DNA of 64,000 nt from Halomonas sp. S3-1-1. GTDB taxonomy: Bacteria > Pseudomonadota > Gammaproteobacteria > Pseudomonadales > Halomonadaceae. Positions within the stretch are counted from its first letter, which is position 1, and every line of letters starts with the position of its first letter. Where the stretch lies: NCBI RefSeq assembly GCF_023757625.1, contig NZ_JALGBZ010000001.1, positions 372,001 through 436,000 on the forward strand. Reading direction: 5' to 3'. Shown here one piece after another: positions 37,899 to 47,120 of this stretch. Both the position numbers and the translations under genes were made by a program. The notes under the pieces are model-generated. The model saw nothing but the letters and a program-made list of their open reading frames with translations, was not told the DNA's origin and searched no databases.

Positions 37899-38256
37899 AA
37901 GGCCTTAACACCTTTTGGAATGAGGTAAGTAAAACGCCGGCTCCCAAGCCGGCGTTTTGCTAATCCCGATTGACATGACCACCTCGGCCCATGTGCCAAC
38001 CGTAAACAAAACTATTCTCATTATTTTTTTTTGAGACAGGTTTTGGCACACAGGATTTTTATTTAAGTTTATGATATTTAATGGTTTTAAAGAAGTAGGC
38101 GCCAATCTGGTACGCCCGCTGCAGTGAGTGGGCCGAGAGCGCAACGTCAGGAGGACGATTCGCTCTCGTTTCGACTCAGTAAACGTATTAACCGGGCATT
38201 TCATCTTTCGCCCACGTTTTAAAAGCAGCAAAGCGAAACGACCAGGAGGTACGATC
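37899..38256. other. Intergenic region with an AT-rich segment
   Basis: 358 bases between dctM and the acidic exported protein. The first 60 contain a terminator. Bases about 38005-38095 are markedly AT-rich, including a T-octamer, and may hold the promoter of the next gene. No gene is seen. Confidence 0.5.
37931..37958 (+). terminator. Terminator of the TRAP operon
   Basis: AAAACGCCGGCT / AGCCGGCGTTTT inverted repeat with a short loop, 33 nt after the dctM stop, ending in a T-run. Confidence 0.85.
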
Positions 38257-38586
38257 ATGAAGAAGGAATCTCTGAAAAAGCTGGGTATCCTCGGCGTCTC
38301 TTTCGGGCTGATGGCAAGCCCGCTGGCCTTTGCCGGTATGGAAGAAGACACTACCGCTCCGCAGGAACCAACGCCGCACGAAGACACCATGCAGGATGGT
38401 CAGGGCACCTACCAAAGTTATGAAACGGATCAGCAGCCGGGTGTAACGACCGAGTACGAAGAGGAAGAGCAGGAGTTTACCTACGAGGAAGAAGAGGAAG
38501 AGCAGGAGTTTACTTACGAGGAAGAAGAGGAGGAGCAGGAAGAGTGGGGAACCGATACCGAAAAGGAGTCTGACAGCAACTGGTAA
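38257..38586 (+). CDS. Exported Glu-rich repeat protein of unknown function
   Basis: 109 residues. A Lys-rich N-terminus and hydrophobic core (LGILGVSFGLMASPLAFAG) form a signal peptide. The mature protein is extremely acidic: three imperfect repeats of a unit close to EFTYEEEEEEQ occupy residues about 68-100. No domain I recognise. AGGAGGT lies 6 nt before the ATG, an unusually strong ribosome-binding site suggesting high expression. Flanked by terminators, so it is monocistronic. An acidic periplasmic/surface protein is consistent with salt adaptation or cation binding. Confidence 0.78.
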   Translation: MKKESLKKLGILGVSFGLMASPLAFAGMEEDTTAPQEPTPHEDTMQDGQGTYQSYETDQQPGVTTEYEEEEQEFTYEEEEEEQEFTYEEEEEEQEEWGTDTEKESDSNW

Positions 38587-38638
38587 CCCGTTCTTGATCA
38601 AGGAGTAACTGCTCTCTGGTTCACGGACGAGCCACGAA

Positions 38639-38666
38639 ACGCCCCGCCGATTGCGGGGCGTTTTGC
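38639..38666 (+). terminator. Terminator of the acidic protein gene
   Basis: AACGCCCCGC / GCGGGGCGTT hairpin followed by TTTGCG, 53 nt after the stop. Confidence 0.8.
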
Positions 38667-38772
38667 GTTTAAAGGGCTTCGCTACCCCTGATTTGAGCGT
38701 TGGGCTAAGGTTAACGTTCTCCACTACGGCTTGGGGGCTCGCCTTTAAGCCGCCGACAGGGATGTACGTTAC

Positions 38773-39879
38773 GTGCCGAGTTTTAACGAAGTGCCGGTGT
38801 TGCCACGCCTGGATGGGCGGGTCGAAGCGATCGATCTTGCCCGCGGTATCGCCATTGGCCTGATGATTTTGAGCCACACCGTCAGCGGGCTGGTGGGAAT
38901 TCCCAATGTGCCCGAGTGGGGCATGGTGCCAGTGCATCTGCTCACCAAGTTCTCCTCGTCACTGTTCATTACGGTGTTCGGCATTGCGCTGGCGGTGGCG
39001 TTTCTGCCGCGCACTCAAAGCGAGGATTGGCCCAAACGGCGGCTGAAGCTCTGGCTGCGCGCCGTCGAGGTCTGGTTCTGGTACAAGGCGCTGACCATTG
39101 TCGAAATGCTGCCCTTCTACGCACCCACCGATATTCTCAACACGCTTTTATACGGCAACTTCGCCATCTGGGTGGAAATCCTCGGCTTCTACGCCATCGC
39201 GCTCGTCTGGGTGCCGCTGATACTGCCACTATGGGCCCGTGCGCCGCTCTGGTCGCGGCTGGCGGCGATCGTGGGGCTCGCCACGCTTTCCTCTTGGCTT
39301 CAGGGCTTCGATTTCGGCGGTTACGCCATTTTGAAAGCGCTACTGGTCGATCATCCCGACTACTACGCCTGGGGGCAAATCAGCCGTGCGCCGCTCATCC
39401 TCATCGGGCTTTTGATCGGCGAGGCGGCGCTTCGCTGCCACGGCGAGCAGCGCGCGCAGCGCCGGCTGGTACTGGCGTTGATCGCGCTCGGCGCGGTGAT
39501 GGTCAGTGCTTTCTACGCGCTTGCGGCAGCCCAGGGCGATGTGTACGCGGCCATGACGGCGGTGGCCAACAACGTCGGCAAGCACCCTCCAGGGCTTGCC
39601 TTCATGCTCTTTAGCCTCGGCGGGGCCTTCATCCTTCTGGGCCTGGCATTGGCCGGCGGTCGCGCCGCCGCCCGGGCACTTTTACCGCTGACCCTTGTCG
39701 GAAGCGACGCGCTCAAGGCGTTCATTTTTCATATCGTGATGATCTTTCTAGTGCTGCGCTTTCTGCTGGGCTTGAACGAGACCATCACCTACCCCCAGTC
39801 CTTGGGCATCGGCGGGCTTTTGATTCTCGGCACGGCGCTGTGGATCTGGCTCACCCGCTGGATGGCAGCACGCCGGTAA
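38773..39879 (+). CDS. Multi-pass membrane protein, HGSNAT/acyltransferase-like (DUF1624 type)
   Basis: 368 residues with about ten hydrophobic segments. The N-terminal RVEAIDLARGIAIGLMILSH is the hallmark of membrane acyltransferases related to heparan-alpha-glucosaminide N-acetyltransferase and acyltransferase-3 proteins, in which a conserved Arg/His pair near the first helix contributes to acyl transfer. Substrate unknown; possibly modification of an envelope glycan. GTG start. No operon partner. Confidence 0.62.
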   Translation: MPSFNEVPVLPRLDGRVEAIDLARGIAIGLMILSHTVSGLVGIPNVPEWGMVPVHLLTKFSSSLFITVFGIALAVAFLPRTQSEDWPKRRLKLWLRAVEVWFWYKALTIVEMLPFYAPTDILNTLLYGNFAIWVEILGFYAIALVWVPLILPLWARAPLWSRLAAIVGLATLSSWLQGFDFGGYAILKALLVDHPDYYAWGQISRAPLILIGLLIGEAALRCHGEQRAQRRLVLALIALGAVMVSAFYALAAAQGDVYAAMTAVANNVGKHPPGLAFMLFSLGGAFILLGLALAGGRAAARALLPLTLVGSDALKAFIFHIVMIFLVLRFLLGLNETITYPQSLGIGGLLILGTALWIWLTRWMAARR

Positions 39880-39969
39880 AGGCCGCGTGCTCCAGGGCGA
39901 CCTGAACGACACAGGCGTAACGCTACAGACGCAATAACACCACAGACGCAATAATACCGAGGTAACGCT

Positions 39970-41076
39970 TTGCGAGGATTGATACGCACGCTCAACTACG
40001 GGCTTTTGCTGGTGACGCTCTCAATAGCGATACCGGTCCAGGCCGACTGGTATTTTGAAGTCGATAAACAAAGTGCCTGGCAGGGAAGTTTAAGCACTCG
40101 CCTGGCCGCCATCGAAGACGCTTTTGGCGGGGCGCTGGGCGTCTACGTTCAGGATCTACAAAGCGGCGAAGCGTTCTCCTGGCAGGCGGACACCCCCTGG
40201 TATTTGGCGTCGCTGATCAAGGTGCCGGTGGCCGCCGAGGTGCTGGCCCGACGCCAGGCGGGCGAGCTAACGCTGACTGATCGCCTGACGCTTGCCCAAA
40301 GCGACTTCGTCGACGGCGCCGGCCCGGTGATTTGGCACGACCCGGGCACGCCAATCTCGATCGAGTATCTGCTCGAACAGATGATCACCGTCAGCGATAA
40401 CACTGCCACCGACATGCTGATCGACCGCGTCGGGCTCGGCGCCGTTAACGCCCGGGCGGCGCAAATGGTGGCTGTCAGCGGCGGCGACCCGAGCGACGTC
40501 GGGCCGATCACGACGCTCAAGGGCGTGCGGCAGGGCGTGTACGGCGAGCTGCACCCCCAGGCGCGCTCGCTTTCCGGTACCGACTTCATCGAGCTTCGCC
40601 AGCACCGCGTCAGCCAGCGCCCCGCGGCGCTGGCGCGGCGGCTGGGCGTCCCGCGAGAGAGCCTTCGCCAGCCCGACTACGAAAGCGCCTTCGATGCCTA
40701 CGAGCGCACCGGCGAAAATACCGCGACGCTGCGCGCCTACGGCGACCTGCTCGCCTCGTTCGAACACGCCGAGCAGGACGATCTCGACGCCACCCAGCGC
40801 CAAACGCTGATCGAAGTGATGACGCGTACCCATTCCGGTCAGGCGCGCTTGAAGCGCGGCTTGGGCGAGGACATTACTTTCGCCCACAAAACCGGCACCC
40901 AGCACCATCGAAGCTGCGATGCGGGGCTTGCCTATAGCGAGGCGGCCACGCAAACCGCGGGGCCCTGGGTGATCGTTGCCTGCACTCGCGGTGGGCCGCC
41001 GCGCGCCGCCCACGAACAGGCCCTGGCCCGCGTGGGTGAAGCGCTCAGAATCACCGGCGCGGTAGGCGCACCCTGA
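39970..41076 (+). CDS. Class A beta-lactamase-fold serine hydrolase with insertion
   Basis: 368 residues with a signal peptide (cleavage near VQA). Three active-site elements of the penicillin-binding/beta-lactamase fold are present: SLIK (SxxK) about residue 82, SDN about 143, and KTG about 304. The SDN-KTG spacing is about 50 residues longer than in class A beta-lactamases, and no clear ExxLN omega-loop Glu is visible, so efficient beta-lactam hydrolysis is doubtful; a peptidase or orphan role is equally likely. TTG start with GAGG 7 nt upstream. Confidence 0.72.
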   Translation: MRGLIRTLNYGLLLVTLSIAIPVQADWYFEVDKQSAWQGSLSTRLAAIEDAFGGALGVYVQDLQSGEAFSWQADTPWYLASLIKVPVAAEVLARRQAGELTLTDRLTLAQSDFVDGAGPVIWHDPGTPISIEYLLEQMITVSDNTATDMLIDRVGLGAVNARAAQMVAVSGGDPSDVGPITTLKGVRQGVYGELHPQARSLSGTDFIELRQHRVSQRPAALARRLGVPRESLRQPDYESAFDAYERTGENTATLRAYGDLLASFEHAEQDDLDATQRQTLIEVMTRTHSGQARLKRGLGEDITFAHKTGTQHHRSCDAGLAYSEAATQTAGPWVIVACTRGGPPRAAHEQALARVGEALRITGAVGAP

Positions 41077-41156
41077 GCCCCCAGGCCGGCGGCGTGCGTG
41101 TTAAACTAAGGTTTCTAAACTAGGGCTCCCTTAAACGAATCCATTGGAGGCTTATC

Positions 41157-41435
41157 ATGGCCAGTGCCAGCGCCCGTCATATCCTGGTAGACAGCGAAGA
41201 GCAGTGCCTCGCGCTGAAGCAAGAGATCGAAAACGGCCGCGACTTCGCGGACGTGGCAAAAGAGCACTCGAACTGCCCGTCCGGGCGTCAGGGTGGCGAG
41301 CTGGGTACCTTCGGCCCAGGCCAGATGGTGCCGGAGTTCGATAAAGTCGTCTTCAACGGCGAACTCAACCAGGTCCACGGCCCGGTCCAGACCCAGTTTG
41401 GCTACCACCTGCTCGAAGTTACCAGCCGCAGTTAA
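41157..41435 (+). CDS. Parvulin-type peptidyl-prolyl isomerase
   Basis: 92 residues, a single stand-alone parvulin domain like E. coli PpiC: ASARHILVDSEEQCLALKQE at the start, then FADVAKEHSNCPSGRQGGELG, FGPGQMVPEFDKVVF, and FGYHLLEV at the end. Cytoplasmic, since no signal peptide is seen. GGAGG upstream of the ATG. Single-gene unit. Confidence 0.92.
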   Translation: MASASARHILVDSEEQCLALKQEIENGRDFADVAKEHSNCPSGRQGGELGTFGPGQMVPEFDKVVFNGELNQVHGPVQTQFGYHLLEVTSRS

Positions 41436-41448
41436 TCGGCCTGTTGCC

Positions 41449-41473
41449 GGCCGGCGTGCGGTTGGCGCCGGCC
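41449..41473 (+). terminator. Possible terminator after the parvulin gene
   Basis: GGCCGGCG / CGCCGGCC arms with a 9-base loop, but only a weak T-rich tail (CTTTGG). Confidence 0.4.
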
Positions 41474-41522
41474 GCTTTGGGCCGCCAGGCACCATGGCCC
41501 GCTGCGGTGTGAGGAGCACGCC

Positions 41523-42458
41523 TTGAACGACCCCATTATCTCGATCGAGGGCTTGAACAAAACCTACGAAGGTGGCTTTCAAGCGCTCAAACACGTGGAT
41601 CTGACGATCCAGCGTGGCGAAATTTTTGCGCTGCTCGGCCCCAACGGCGCGGGCAAGACCACGCTGATCAGCCTGGTGTGCGGGCTGGTCAATCCTTCTG
41701 AAGGCCGCGTGACGGTCGACGGCTTCGATAACGTCAAACAGTACCGCCAGGCGCGCGAGCGTATCGGCCTGGTGCCCCAGGAGCTGACCAACGAAGCGTT
41801 CGAAACGGTCTGGAACACGGTGAGTTTCAGCCGCGGCCTGTTCGGCAAAGCGCCAAACCCCGCGCATATCGAAAAGGTGCTCAAATCGCTGGCGCTGTGG
41901 GACAAGCGCGACAACCGCCTGATCACGCTCTCCGGCGGCATGAAACGCCGCGTGTTGATCGCCAAAGCGCTCTCCCATGAGCCGCGCATCCTGTTTCTCG
42001 ACGAGCCCACCGCCGGCGTAGACGTGGCGCTACGCCGTGACATGTGGGAGGTGGTGCGCAAGCTTCGCGACGACGGCGTCACCATCATTCTCACCACCCA
42101 CTATATCGAAGAGGCCGAAGAGATGGCCGACCGCATCGGCGTGATCAACGGCGGCGAAGTCGTGCTGGTGGAAGAGAAAGCCGCGCTGATGAAAAAGCTC
42201 GGCAGCAAGCAGCTTACCCTCGAGCTTCATACGCCGCTTTCGGCGCTGCCGCCGCGCCTGCAGGTCGATACGCTGACGCTTGGTTGCGATGGCCGCTCGC
42301 TGGTGTATACCTACGATGGCCACCAGGAAGAAGAGGGCCGCGGCGTGTCAGCGCTTTTAAGCGTGCTCAACGAAGAGCAGATCCTGGTGAAGGATCTGCA
42401 CACCCGGCAGAGCTCGCTGGAGGATATTTTCGTCGATTTGGTCAAGGAGCGTTCATGA
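41523..42458 (+). CDS. yadG: ABC-2 type exporter ATP-binding protein (YadG-like)
   Basis: 311 residues. Walker [10 protein letters not shown] near residue 39, signature [15 protein letters not shown], Walker [13 protein letters not shown], switch His in [12 protein letters not shown]. The [13 protein letters not shown] and [13 protein letters not shown] segments resemble E. coli YadG. TTG start with GAGGAG upstream. Coupled to the permease gene by a 4-nt overlap. Exported substrate unknown. Confidence 0.86.
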   Translation: MNDPIISIEGLNKTYEGGFQALKHVDLTIQRGEIFALLGPNGAGKTTLISLVCGLVNPSEGRVTVDGFDNVKQYRQARERIGLVPQELTNEAFETVWNTVSFSRGLFGKAPNPAHIEKVLKSLALWDKRDNRLITLSGGMKRRVLIAKALSHEPRILFLDEPTAGVDVALRRDMWEVVRKLRDDGVTIILTTHYIEEAEEMADRIGVINGGEVVLVEEKAALMKKLGSKQLTLELHTPLSALPPRLQVDTLTLGCDGRSLVYTYDGHQEEEGRGVSALLSVLNEEQILVKDLHTRQSSLEDIFVDLVKERS

Positions 42459-43216
42459 ATCTCTACCCCGTCCGTTCGATCTACATGGCGGAGATGGCGC
42501 GCACCCGGCGAACGCTTCTGCAAAGCATCGTCTCGCCGGTGATCTCGACCTCGCTCTACTTCGTGGTGTTCGGCGCGGCGATCGGCTCGCGTATCAGCGA
42601 AATCAACGGCGTTAGCTACGGGGCCTTCATCGTGCCCGGGCTGATCATGCTGATGCTGCTGACCCAGAGTGTTTCGAACGCCTCCTTCGGGATTTTCTTT
42701 CCCAAGTTCTCCGGCAGCATCTACGAAATTCTCTCGGCGCCCATTTCGTATCTGGAAGTGGTAGTGGGCTACGTGGGGGCGGCGGCGTCGAAGTCGATGC
42801 TGCTTGGGTTGATCATTCTGGGCACCTCGAGCTTTTTCGTGCCGCTTGAGATCGCCCACCCGTTCTGGATGCTGACGTTTTTGGTGCTGACCGCCGTCAC
42901 TTTCAGTTTGCTGGGGTTCATCATCGGTATCTGGGCCGACGGCTTCGACAAGCTTCAACTGGTGCCGCTTCTAGTGATCACGCCGCTGACGTTTTTGGGC
43001 GGAAGCTTCTACTCCATCGACATGCTGCCGCCGTTTTGGCAGACCGTGACGCTGGCCAACCCGGTGGTGTATCTGGTCAGCGGCTTTCGCTGGAGCTTCT
43101 ACGGCATCAGCGATGTGAGCCTGGCAGCGAGTGTGGCCATGATCGCGCTCTTTCTCGCCGCGAGCCTGGCCATGGTGGGCTGGATCTTCCATACCGGCTA
43201 CCGGCTCAAGCCCTGA
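42455..43216 (+). CDS. yadH: ABC-2 type exporter permease (YadH-like)
   Basis: 253 residues, six hydrophobic segments, with the ABC-2 signature around [19 protein letters not shown] and [16 protein letters not shown]. Start ATG at 42455 overlaps the ATPase stop; the longer frame upstream is a shadow of the ATPase gene. Forms the membrane part of a small exporter with the preceding gene. Confidence 0.87.
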   Translation: MNLYPVRSIYMAEMARTRRTLLQSIVSPVISTSLYFVVFGAAIGSRISEINGVSYGAFIVPGLIMLMLLTQSVSNASFGIFFPKFSGSIYEILSAPISYLEVVVGYVGAAASKSMLLGLIILGTSSFFVPLEIAHPFWMLTFLVLTAVTFSLLGFIIGIWADGFDKLQLVPLLVITPLTFLGGSFYSIDMLPPFWQTVTLANPVVYLVSGFRWSFYGISDVSLAASVAMIALFLAASLAMVGWIFHTGYRLKP

Positions 43217-43262
43217 TCCTCTTTTGACTGATCGTTCAACCGCTTAAAAGGCTCTTTTCTCT

Positions 43263-44276
43263 ATGCCGCTTTTGCAAAGCATCGTGCACCGTTTAGACCC
43301 TACGCTGGACGGCGAACGCCTGACCGTGACCGCCGCCCCGGGGCCCGCCGACAGTAATGACGACACGATGGCCGCGCTGGTCAGCAAGCTCGCGGACACC
43401 TACAACACCAAGGCGAAGGGCTGGGGGCGGTTTGCCAGCGAAGGCGAGCAGGCCGGGCCGCTGGTGGCCTGGCTCGAAGCGTATATGAAAGGCGAGCTGG
43501 CGTTCGAAGCCCTGAGCACTCAGTTGACCGAGCGGTTGGCCCGCGAATTACAGGAGGCGCTCTCGGTGGGCGGCTACTTGGTCATCGCTCACCAGCGCCA
43601 AGGCGATACCGAAACACTGTTGTTCGCGCTGGTGCATCAGCGTGAAGGCATCGGCATCGGTGAGGCGCACCAAGCGGTGCCTGCCGCCCAACTCAATACC
43701 CAGCAGCTTACGCTGGCCGCGCGGGTCAATCTGACCCAGTGGCAACAGGGCGATGGCGCGGGTAGCCAGCAGTACGTCTCGTTTTTGAAAGACCGCGGCG
43801 CGAAGAAGCTGGCCGACGGCGTGGCGGCGGTGCTCGGCATGGAAGAGGGCATCGACGCGCCGGCGGAAACCCGCACGCTGCTCAAGGCCTTCAGCGACTA
43901 TGTCGAGCGCGAAGACCTCGACGAGGAGGCCAGCCGCGAGAAAACCGATACGCTGGTGGACTACGCCCACGAGCAGATGCGCCGCGGCGAGCCGATGACG
44001 CTCGAGGAACTCTCGGGGCTGGTCGACGAGCAAGCGCCCAAAGCGTTTTATGAGCATATTCGCAACGCCGACTACGGCCTTTCGCCGGAGATTCCGCCGG
44101 ACAAGAAGACGCTGAGCCAGTTTCGCCGCTTCACCGGCCGCGCCGGGGGTGTTTCGATCAGCTTCGACTCGCACCTTTTGGGGTCGAGCATCGAGTACGA
44201 CGAAAGCCAGGACCGGCTGATCATCAAGCAGGTTCCCAAACAGCTCAAGGAGCAGCTCGCCAAGCGCAAGGAGTGA
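43263..44276 (+). CDS. yejK: Nucleoid-associated protein YejK/NdpA
   Basis: 337 residues. Family-typical layout with an N-terminal DSNDDTMAALVSKLADTYNTKAKGWGRF-like region near residue 30, a central YVSFLKDRGAKKLADGV and a C-terminal HLLGSSIEYDESQDRLIIK. Binds the nucleoid; precise role unsettled. Independent gene with a short leader. Confidence 0.86.
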   Translation: MPLLQSIVHRLDPTLDGERLTVTAAPGPADSNDDTMAALVSKLADTYNTKAKGWGRFASEGEQAGPLVAWLEAYMKGELAFEALSTQLTERLARELQEALSVGGYLVIAHQRQGDTETLLFALVHQREGIGIGEAHQAVPAAQLNTQQLTLAARVNLTQWQQGDGAGSQQYVSFLKDRGAKKLADGVAAVLGMEEGIDAPAETRTLLKAFSDYVEREDLDEEASREKTDTLVDYAHEQMRRGEPMTLEELSGLVDEQAPKAFYEHIRNADYGLSPEIPPDKKTLSQFRRFTGRAGGVSISFDSHLLGSSIEYDESQDRLIIKQVPKQLKEQLAKRKE

Positions 44277-44355
44277 CCTTTGTGAGCGGTGGCGGGTCAG
44301 TAGAAAGAGCGAGCAGGATCATGACAGACGCGGCAAGCGCTTAAAGGAGACCGCC

Positions 44356-44820
44356 ATGCTGGAGGCAATTCGAGACTTCTTCCACGACGCGCTGGCCGAG
44401 CCGGAGCGGCGCGAGAATCACCACCTGACGCTGGAGCTCGCCACGGCGGCGCTGCTGTGCGAGATCGTGCGCGCCGACTACGAGCAAACCCCGGAGGAGC
44501 AAGCGGCGCTCAAGCAGATGCTGATGACGCGCTATCGGTTGAACGAGGCGCAGGTGAGTGAGCTAATGGCGCTAGCCGAGGCCCAGGTCAATGAGGCGGT
44601 CGATCACTATCAGTTCGTCAGTCTTGTCAAGGAGCACTACGACTACGGCCAGCGTTTCGAGCTGGTGGCGCTGATGTGGCAGCTTGCCTGGGCGGACGGC
44701 AGCGTCGACCCGCTCGAGGAGCACCGCATTCGCCGGCTGGCGGATCTTCTGTACGTTAGCCACAGTGATTTCATTCGCGCCAAGCTCCAGGCCAAGGAGC
44801 GCTGGCGCCCGCATGAATAA
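44356..44820 (+). CDS. TerB-family protein
   Basis: 154 residues, all-helical TerB-like domain: LELATAALLCEIVRADYEQTPEE, then a repeated half FELVALMWQLAWADGSVDPLEEHRIRRLADLL with acidic residues typical of the metal-binding TerB helix pairs. Named for tellurite resistance but widespread with other roles. AAAGGAG before the ATG; its stop overlaps the next gene by 8 nt. Confidence 0.82.
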   Translation: MLEAIRDFFHDALAEPERRENHHLTLELATAALLCEIVRADYEQTPEEQAALKQMLMTRYRLNEAQVSELMALAEAQVNEAVDHYQFVSLVKEHYDYGQRFELVALMWQLAWADGSVDPLEEHRIRRLADLLYVSHSDFIRAKLQAKERWRPHE

Positions 44821-45406
44821 CGAAAACGATGCCTCCAGCCTGACCGAGCTTTTGGACGCGCTGGATCAAATGGAAAACGAAAAGAGCCGCGTTAGCGTCG
44901 AGGACATCGTCGACGCCGTGGGGCGGCGCTCCTTCGGGCCGATGCTGCTGGTAGCGGGTCTGATCGTGCTGGCGCCGGTGGTCGGCGATATCCCCGGCGT
45001 GCCCACGCTGATGGCGGCGCTGGTGCTGCTGACCTCAAGCCAGCTGCTGCTCGGGCGCCGGTCGTTTTGGCTGCCGCGCTGGCTTTTGAACCGCTCGGTG
45101 TCGCGCAAGGGGTTCGACAAGGCGCTCAAGTGGATGCGCAGGCCCGGGCGCTGGGTCGATGGGCTAATGGGCGTGCGGCTGGCGTGGATGAGCGGCTATC
45201 TGGGCATGCGCGCAACGGCGCTGGCCTGCGTGCTGATCGCACTCGCCATGCCGCCGATGGAGTTCGTCCCCTTTTCCGCCAACGGCGCGGGCCTGGCGCT
45301 CACGCTGTTTGGGCTGGGGCTGGTCGCCCGCGACGGGCTGGTACTGGCGCTGGGCTTTCTGATTACCGGCGCCACCTTCACCGCGATTCTCGTTTACCTG
45401 CTTTAA
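44813..45406 (+). CDS. ExoD-family membrane protein
   Basis: 197 residues. N-terminal helix-rich soluble part (LTELLDALDQMENEKSRVSVEDIVDAVGRRSFGPMLLVAGLI) followed by four hydrophobic segments, matching the exopolysaccharide synthesis ExoD family, whose biochemical role is unclear. Starts inside the terB-like gene, so the two are coupled. Confidence 0.82.
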   Translation: MNNENDASSLTELLDALDQMENEKSRVSVEDIVDAVGRRSFGPMLLVAGLIVLAPVVGDIPGVPTLMAALVLLTSSQLLLGRRSFWLPRWLLNRSVSRKGFDKALKWMRRPGRWVDGLMGVRLAWMSGYLGMRATALACVLIALAMPPMEFVPFSANGAGLALTLFGLGLVARDGLVLALGFLITGATFTAILVYLL

Positions 45407-45415
45407 GCCGGCGGC

Positions 45416-46426
45416 TCACTCGCCGTCAACCAGCAGTTTCATCACCAGCCGGTTCAACTGCTGCTGAAACTGCCCGCCGGGAGAAGGCGGGTTGGGGTTG
45501 GAGGTGATCACCACTGTCATCGCACGCTCGGGAATCACGAACAGCGCCTGTCCGCCGTAGCCGCGCCCGTAGTAGACCGGCGTATCGCCGAAGGTGGTCA
45601 CGAACCAGCCGAGCCCGTAGCCATCCCCCGTCCAGGGCGACCGGCCCCGCGGCGTCCAGGAATCCTCCACGTAGCCTTCCGGCAGTACGCGCTCGCCATC
45701 GACCACGCCGTCCAAACGGTAAAGCTCGCCGATCTCGACCAGCGCCCGCGGCGAAAGCTGCATATCGTTGCCGCCGAAGTAAACACCCTGTGGGTCCTGG
45801 AGCCAGCGGGGAAGGGTGATGTGAAGCGGCTCGGCCAACAGGCGCTGGGCAAGCTCATAGGTGGATTCACCGCTCGAGTAGGTAAGCGCGGCGGACACCA
45901 GGTGGCTGGAGCCGGTGGAGTAGAGCATTCGCCCGCCGGGCTCGTCCACGAAGGGGCGAGAAAGGGCGTTTTCCACCCAGTTGGCGCTTGCCACCCAGCC
46001 GCTGTAGTTCTCGCCGGAGGTGCGCTCGAGCCCCGCCTGCATGGCCAGCAGGTTCTCCAAAGTAATGTCATTGACGCGTGGGTCCAGCCCCGCCGGCACG
46101 CGGCTACCCAATAGCTCGACCAGCGGCTGGTCGAGAGAGTTGATCACCCCGGCGTTAATCGCCGCCCCGGTAATAGCCGCCAGCACCGTTTTGGAAAGCG
46201 ACTTCACGTTGACCGGCGTGCTCGTTCCCGGCCCGCCCTGGTGAAATTCATGCACCAGATTCCCGTCCACCGCTACCACGACCGTGTGTAGCCGGTCGAG
46301 CGCGCCGGCCTGCTCATCGAGGGCGCTAAACGCCGCGGGTGAGGGCGTTTGGGCCAGCACGCCGCCGCTAACGAGCGCTAGCCCCAACACGACCATCAAC
46401 ACCTGAGGGAATAGTCGCATGCGCAT
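45416..46426 (-). CDS. Class C beta-lactamase-like serine hydrolase
   Basis: 336 residues with signal peptide (MRMRLFPQVLMVVLGLALVS, cleavage near LAQ). The nucleophile motif is SLSK (SxxK) and the second motif is YST at MLYSTGSSHLV, where class C enzymes have YxN. The third motif region is YGRGYGGQALFV. Family members are esterases, DD-peptidases or unknown; the loss of the canonical Asn argues against AmpC-type activity. Convergent with the exoD-like gene. Confidence 0.82.
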   Translation of the reverse strand: MRMRLFPQVLMVVLGLALVSGGVLAQTPSPAAFSALDEQAGALDRLHTVVVAVDGNLVHEFHQGGPGTSTPVNVKSLSKTVLAAITGAAINAGVINSLDQPLVELLGSRVPAGLDPRVNDITLENLLAMQAGLERTSGENYSGWVASANWVENALSRPFVDEPGGRMLYSTGSSHLVSAALTYSSGESTYELAQRLLAEPLHITLPRWLQDPQGVYFGGNDMQLSPRALVEIGELYRLDGVVDGERVLPEGYVEDSWTPRGRSPWTGDGYGLGWFVTTFGDTPVYYGRGYGGQALFVIPERAMTVVITSNPNPPSPGGQFQQQLNRLVMKLLVDGE

Positions 46427-46599
46427 GGGCTTTCCTTTTGTCAGTGCCAACGAGGCTTTCAAAAAGCGTAGAGCGTACGCGCGCCAGAAGCACGTAAATT
46501 ACGCAAAGCGCCCAAAAGCCTGCTAGGATGAGGATGTTGCCTCGATGGGTAAGCAACCCTTTGATTTTCCTAAAACGCAAAAAAGCAAGGAGCGCCGCA

Positions 46600-46674
46600 A
46601 TGCGTAACATCATCTATATCGTGGGTCTGGTCGTCGTCGTGCTGTTCATTCTTTCGATGCTTGGCCTTCGTTAA
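46600..46674 (+). CDS. 24-residue single-helix membrane peptide
   Basis: Short gene: MRNIIYIVGLVVVVLFILSM then LGLR. One hydrophobic helix with a basic residue at each end. An AAGGAG site lies 7 nt before the ATG, and a strong terminator (46696-46722) follows, so it has the anatomy of a real monocistronic gene. No homologue name can be given from sequence alone. It lies divergent from the class C hydrolase gene. Confidence 0.65.
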   Translation: MRNIIYIVGLVVVVLFILSMLGLR

Positions 46675-46695
46675 TCAACGCGCTGTGCCAAACAC

Positions 46696-46722
46696 AAACG
46701 CCCGCAAATGCGGGCGTTTTTG
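46696..46722 (+). terminator. Terminator after the 24-residue peptide gene
   Basis: AACGCCCGC / GCGGGCGTT hairpin, loop AAAT, followed by TTTT. Confidence 0.85.
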
Positions 46723-46752
46723 CGTTCAAAAGCCGAATGGCGGCGTCTTAAA

Positions 46753-47064
46753 TCAGGCGCAGTCCGCCGCTCCCTGACCGAACATATCGAACATGATGTC
46801 TCGCCCGAGCGCCGTTAGCACGAAGCGCCCTTCACCGTTGGTGGTACCCGCCGCGCCCGCTTCGAGCGTCCGACGACACGCCGACCAGCCGGCATCCTGA
46901 TCCTCAAGCGCCGCCACCTCGCGCCGAGCCAACCCGCAGCCAGGCAGCGTCACGGTTTCAAGCACATGGCCGTTGACGTACAAAAGTTCCGCCAGTGTGA
47001 ATAGGCACTGACGCAGCCGAGACGCGTCAACAGGGGCGGCGGGGGTATCACCTTCGCAGGGCAT
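46753..47064 (-). CDS. Hypothetical protein, Cys-containing, about 103 residues
   Basis: No family recognised. Five cysteines are spaced through the chain and the sequence ends GAADCA. Segments RQCLFTLAELLYVNGHV and GEGRFVLTALGRDIMFDMFG look like a small helical/winged domain. The ATG at 47064 has GGAG 7 nt upstream; an ATG four codons earlier has none. A 7-2-7 palindrome lies 57-72 bp upstream and may regulate it. Confidence 0.6.
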   Translation of the reverse strand: MPCEGDTPAAPVDASRLRQCLFTLAELLYVNGHVLETVTLPGCGLARREVAALEDQDAGWSACRRTLEAGAAGTTNGEGRFVLTALGRDIMFDMFGQGAADCA

Positions 47065-47120
47065 TTGATGCTCCATCGGTTAACGAACAACGTTTCCATA
47101 GTGTAATGGAGTTAGCGAAT

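Noticed and set aside
39925-39954. 13-bp direct repeat ACAGACGCAATAA
   Set aside because: Two copies only, 17 bp apart, in a short intergenic gap; no function can be argued.
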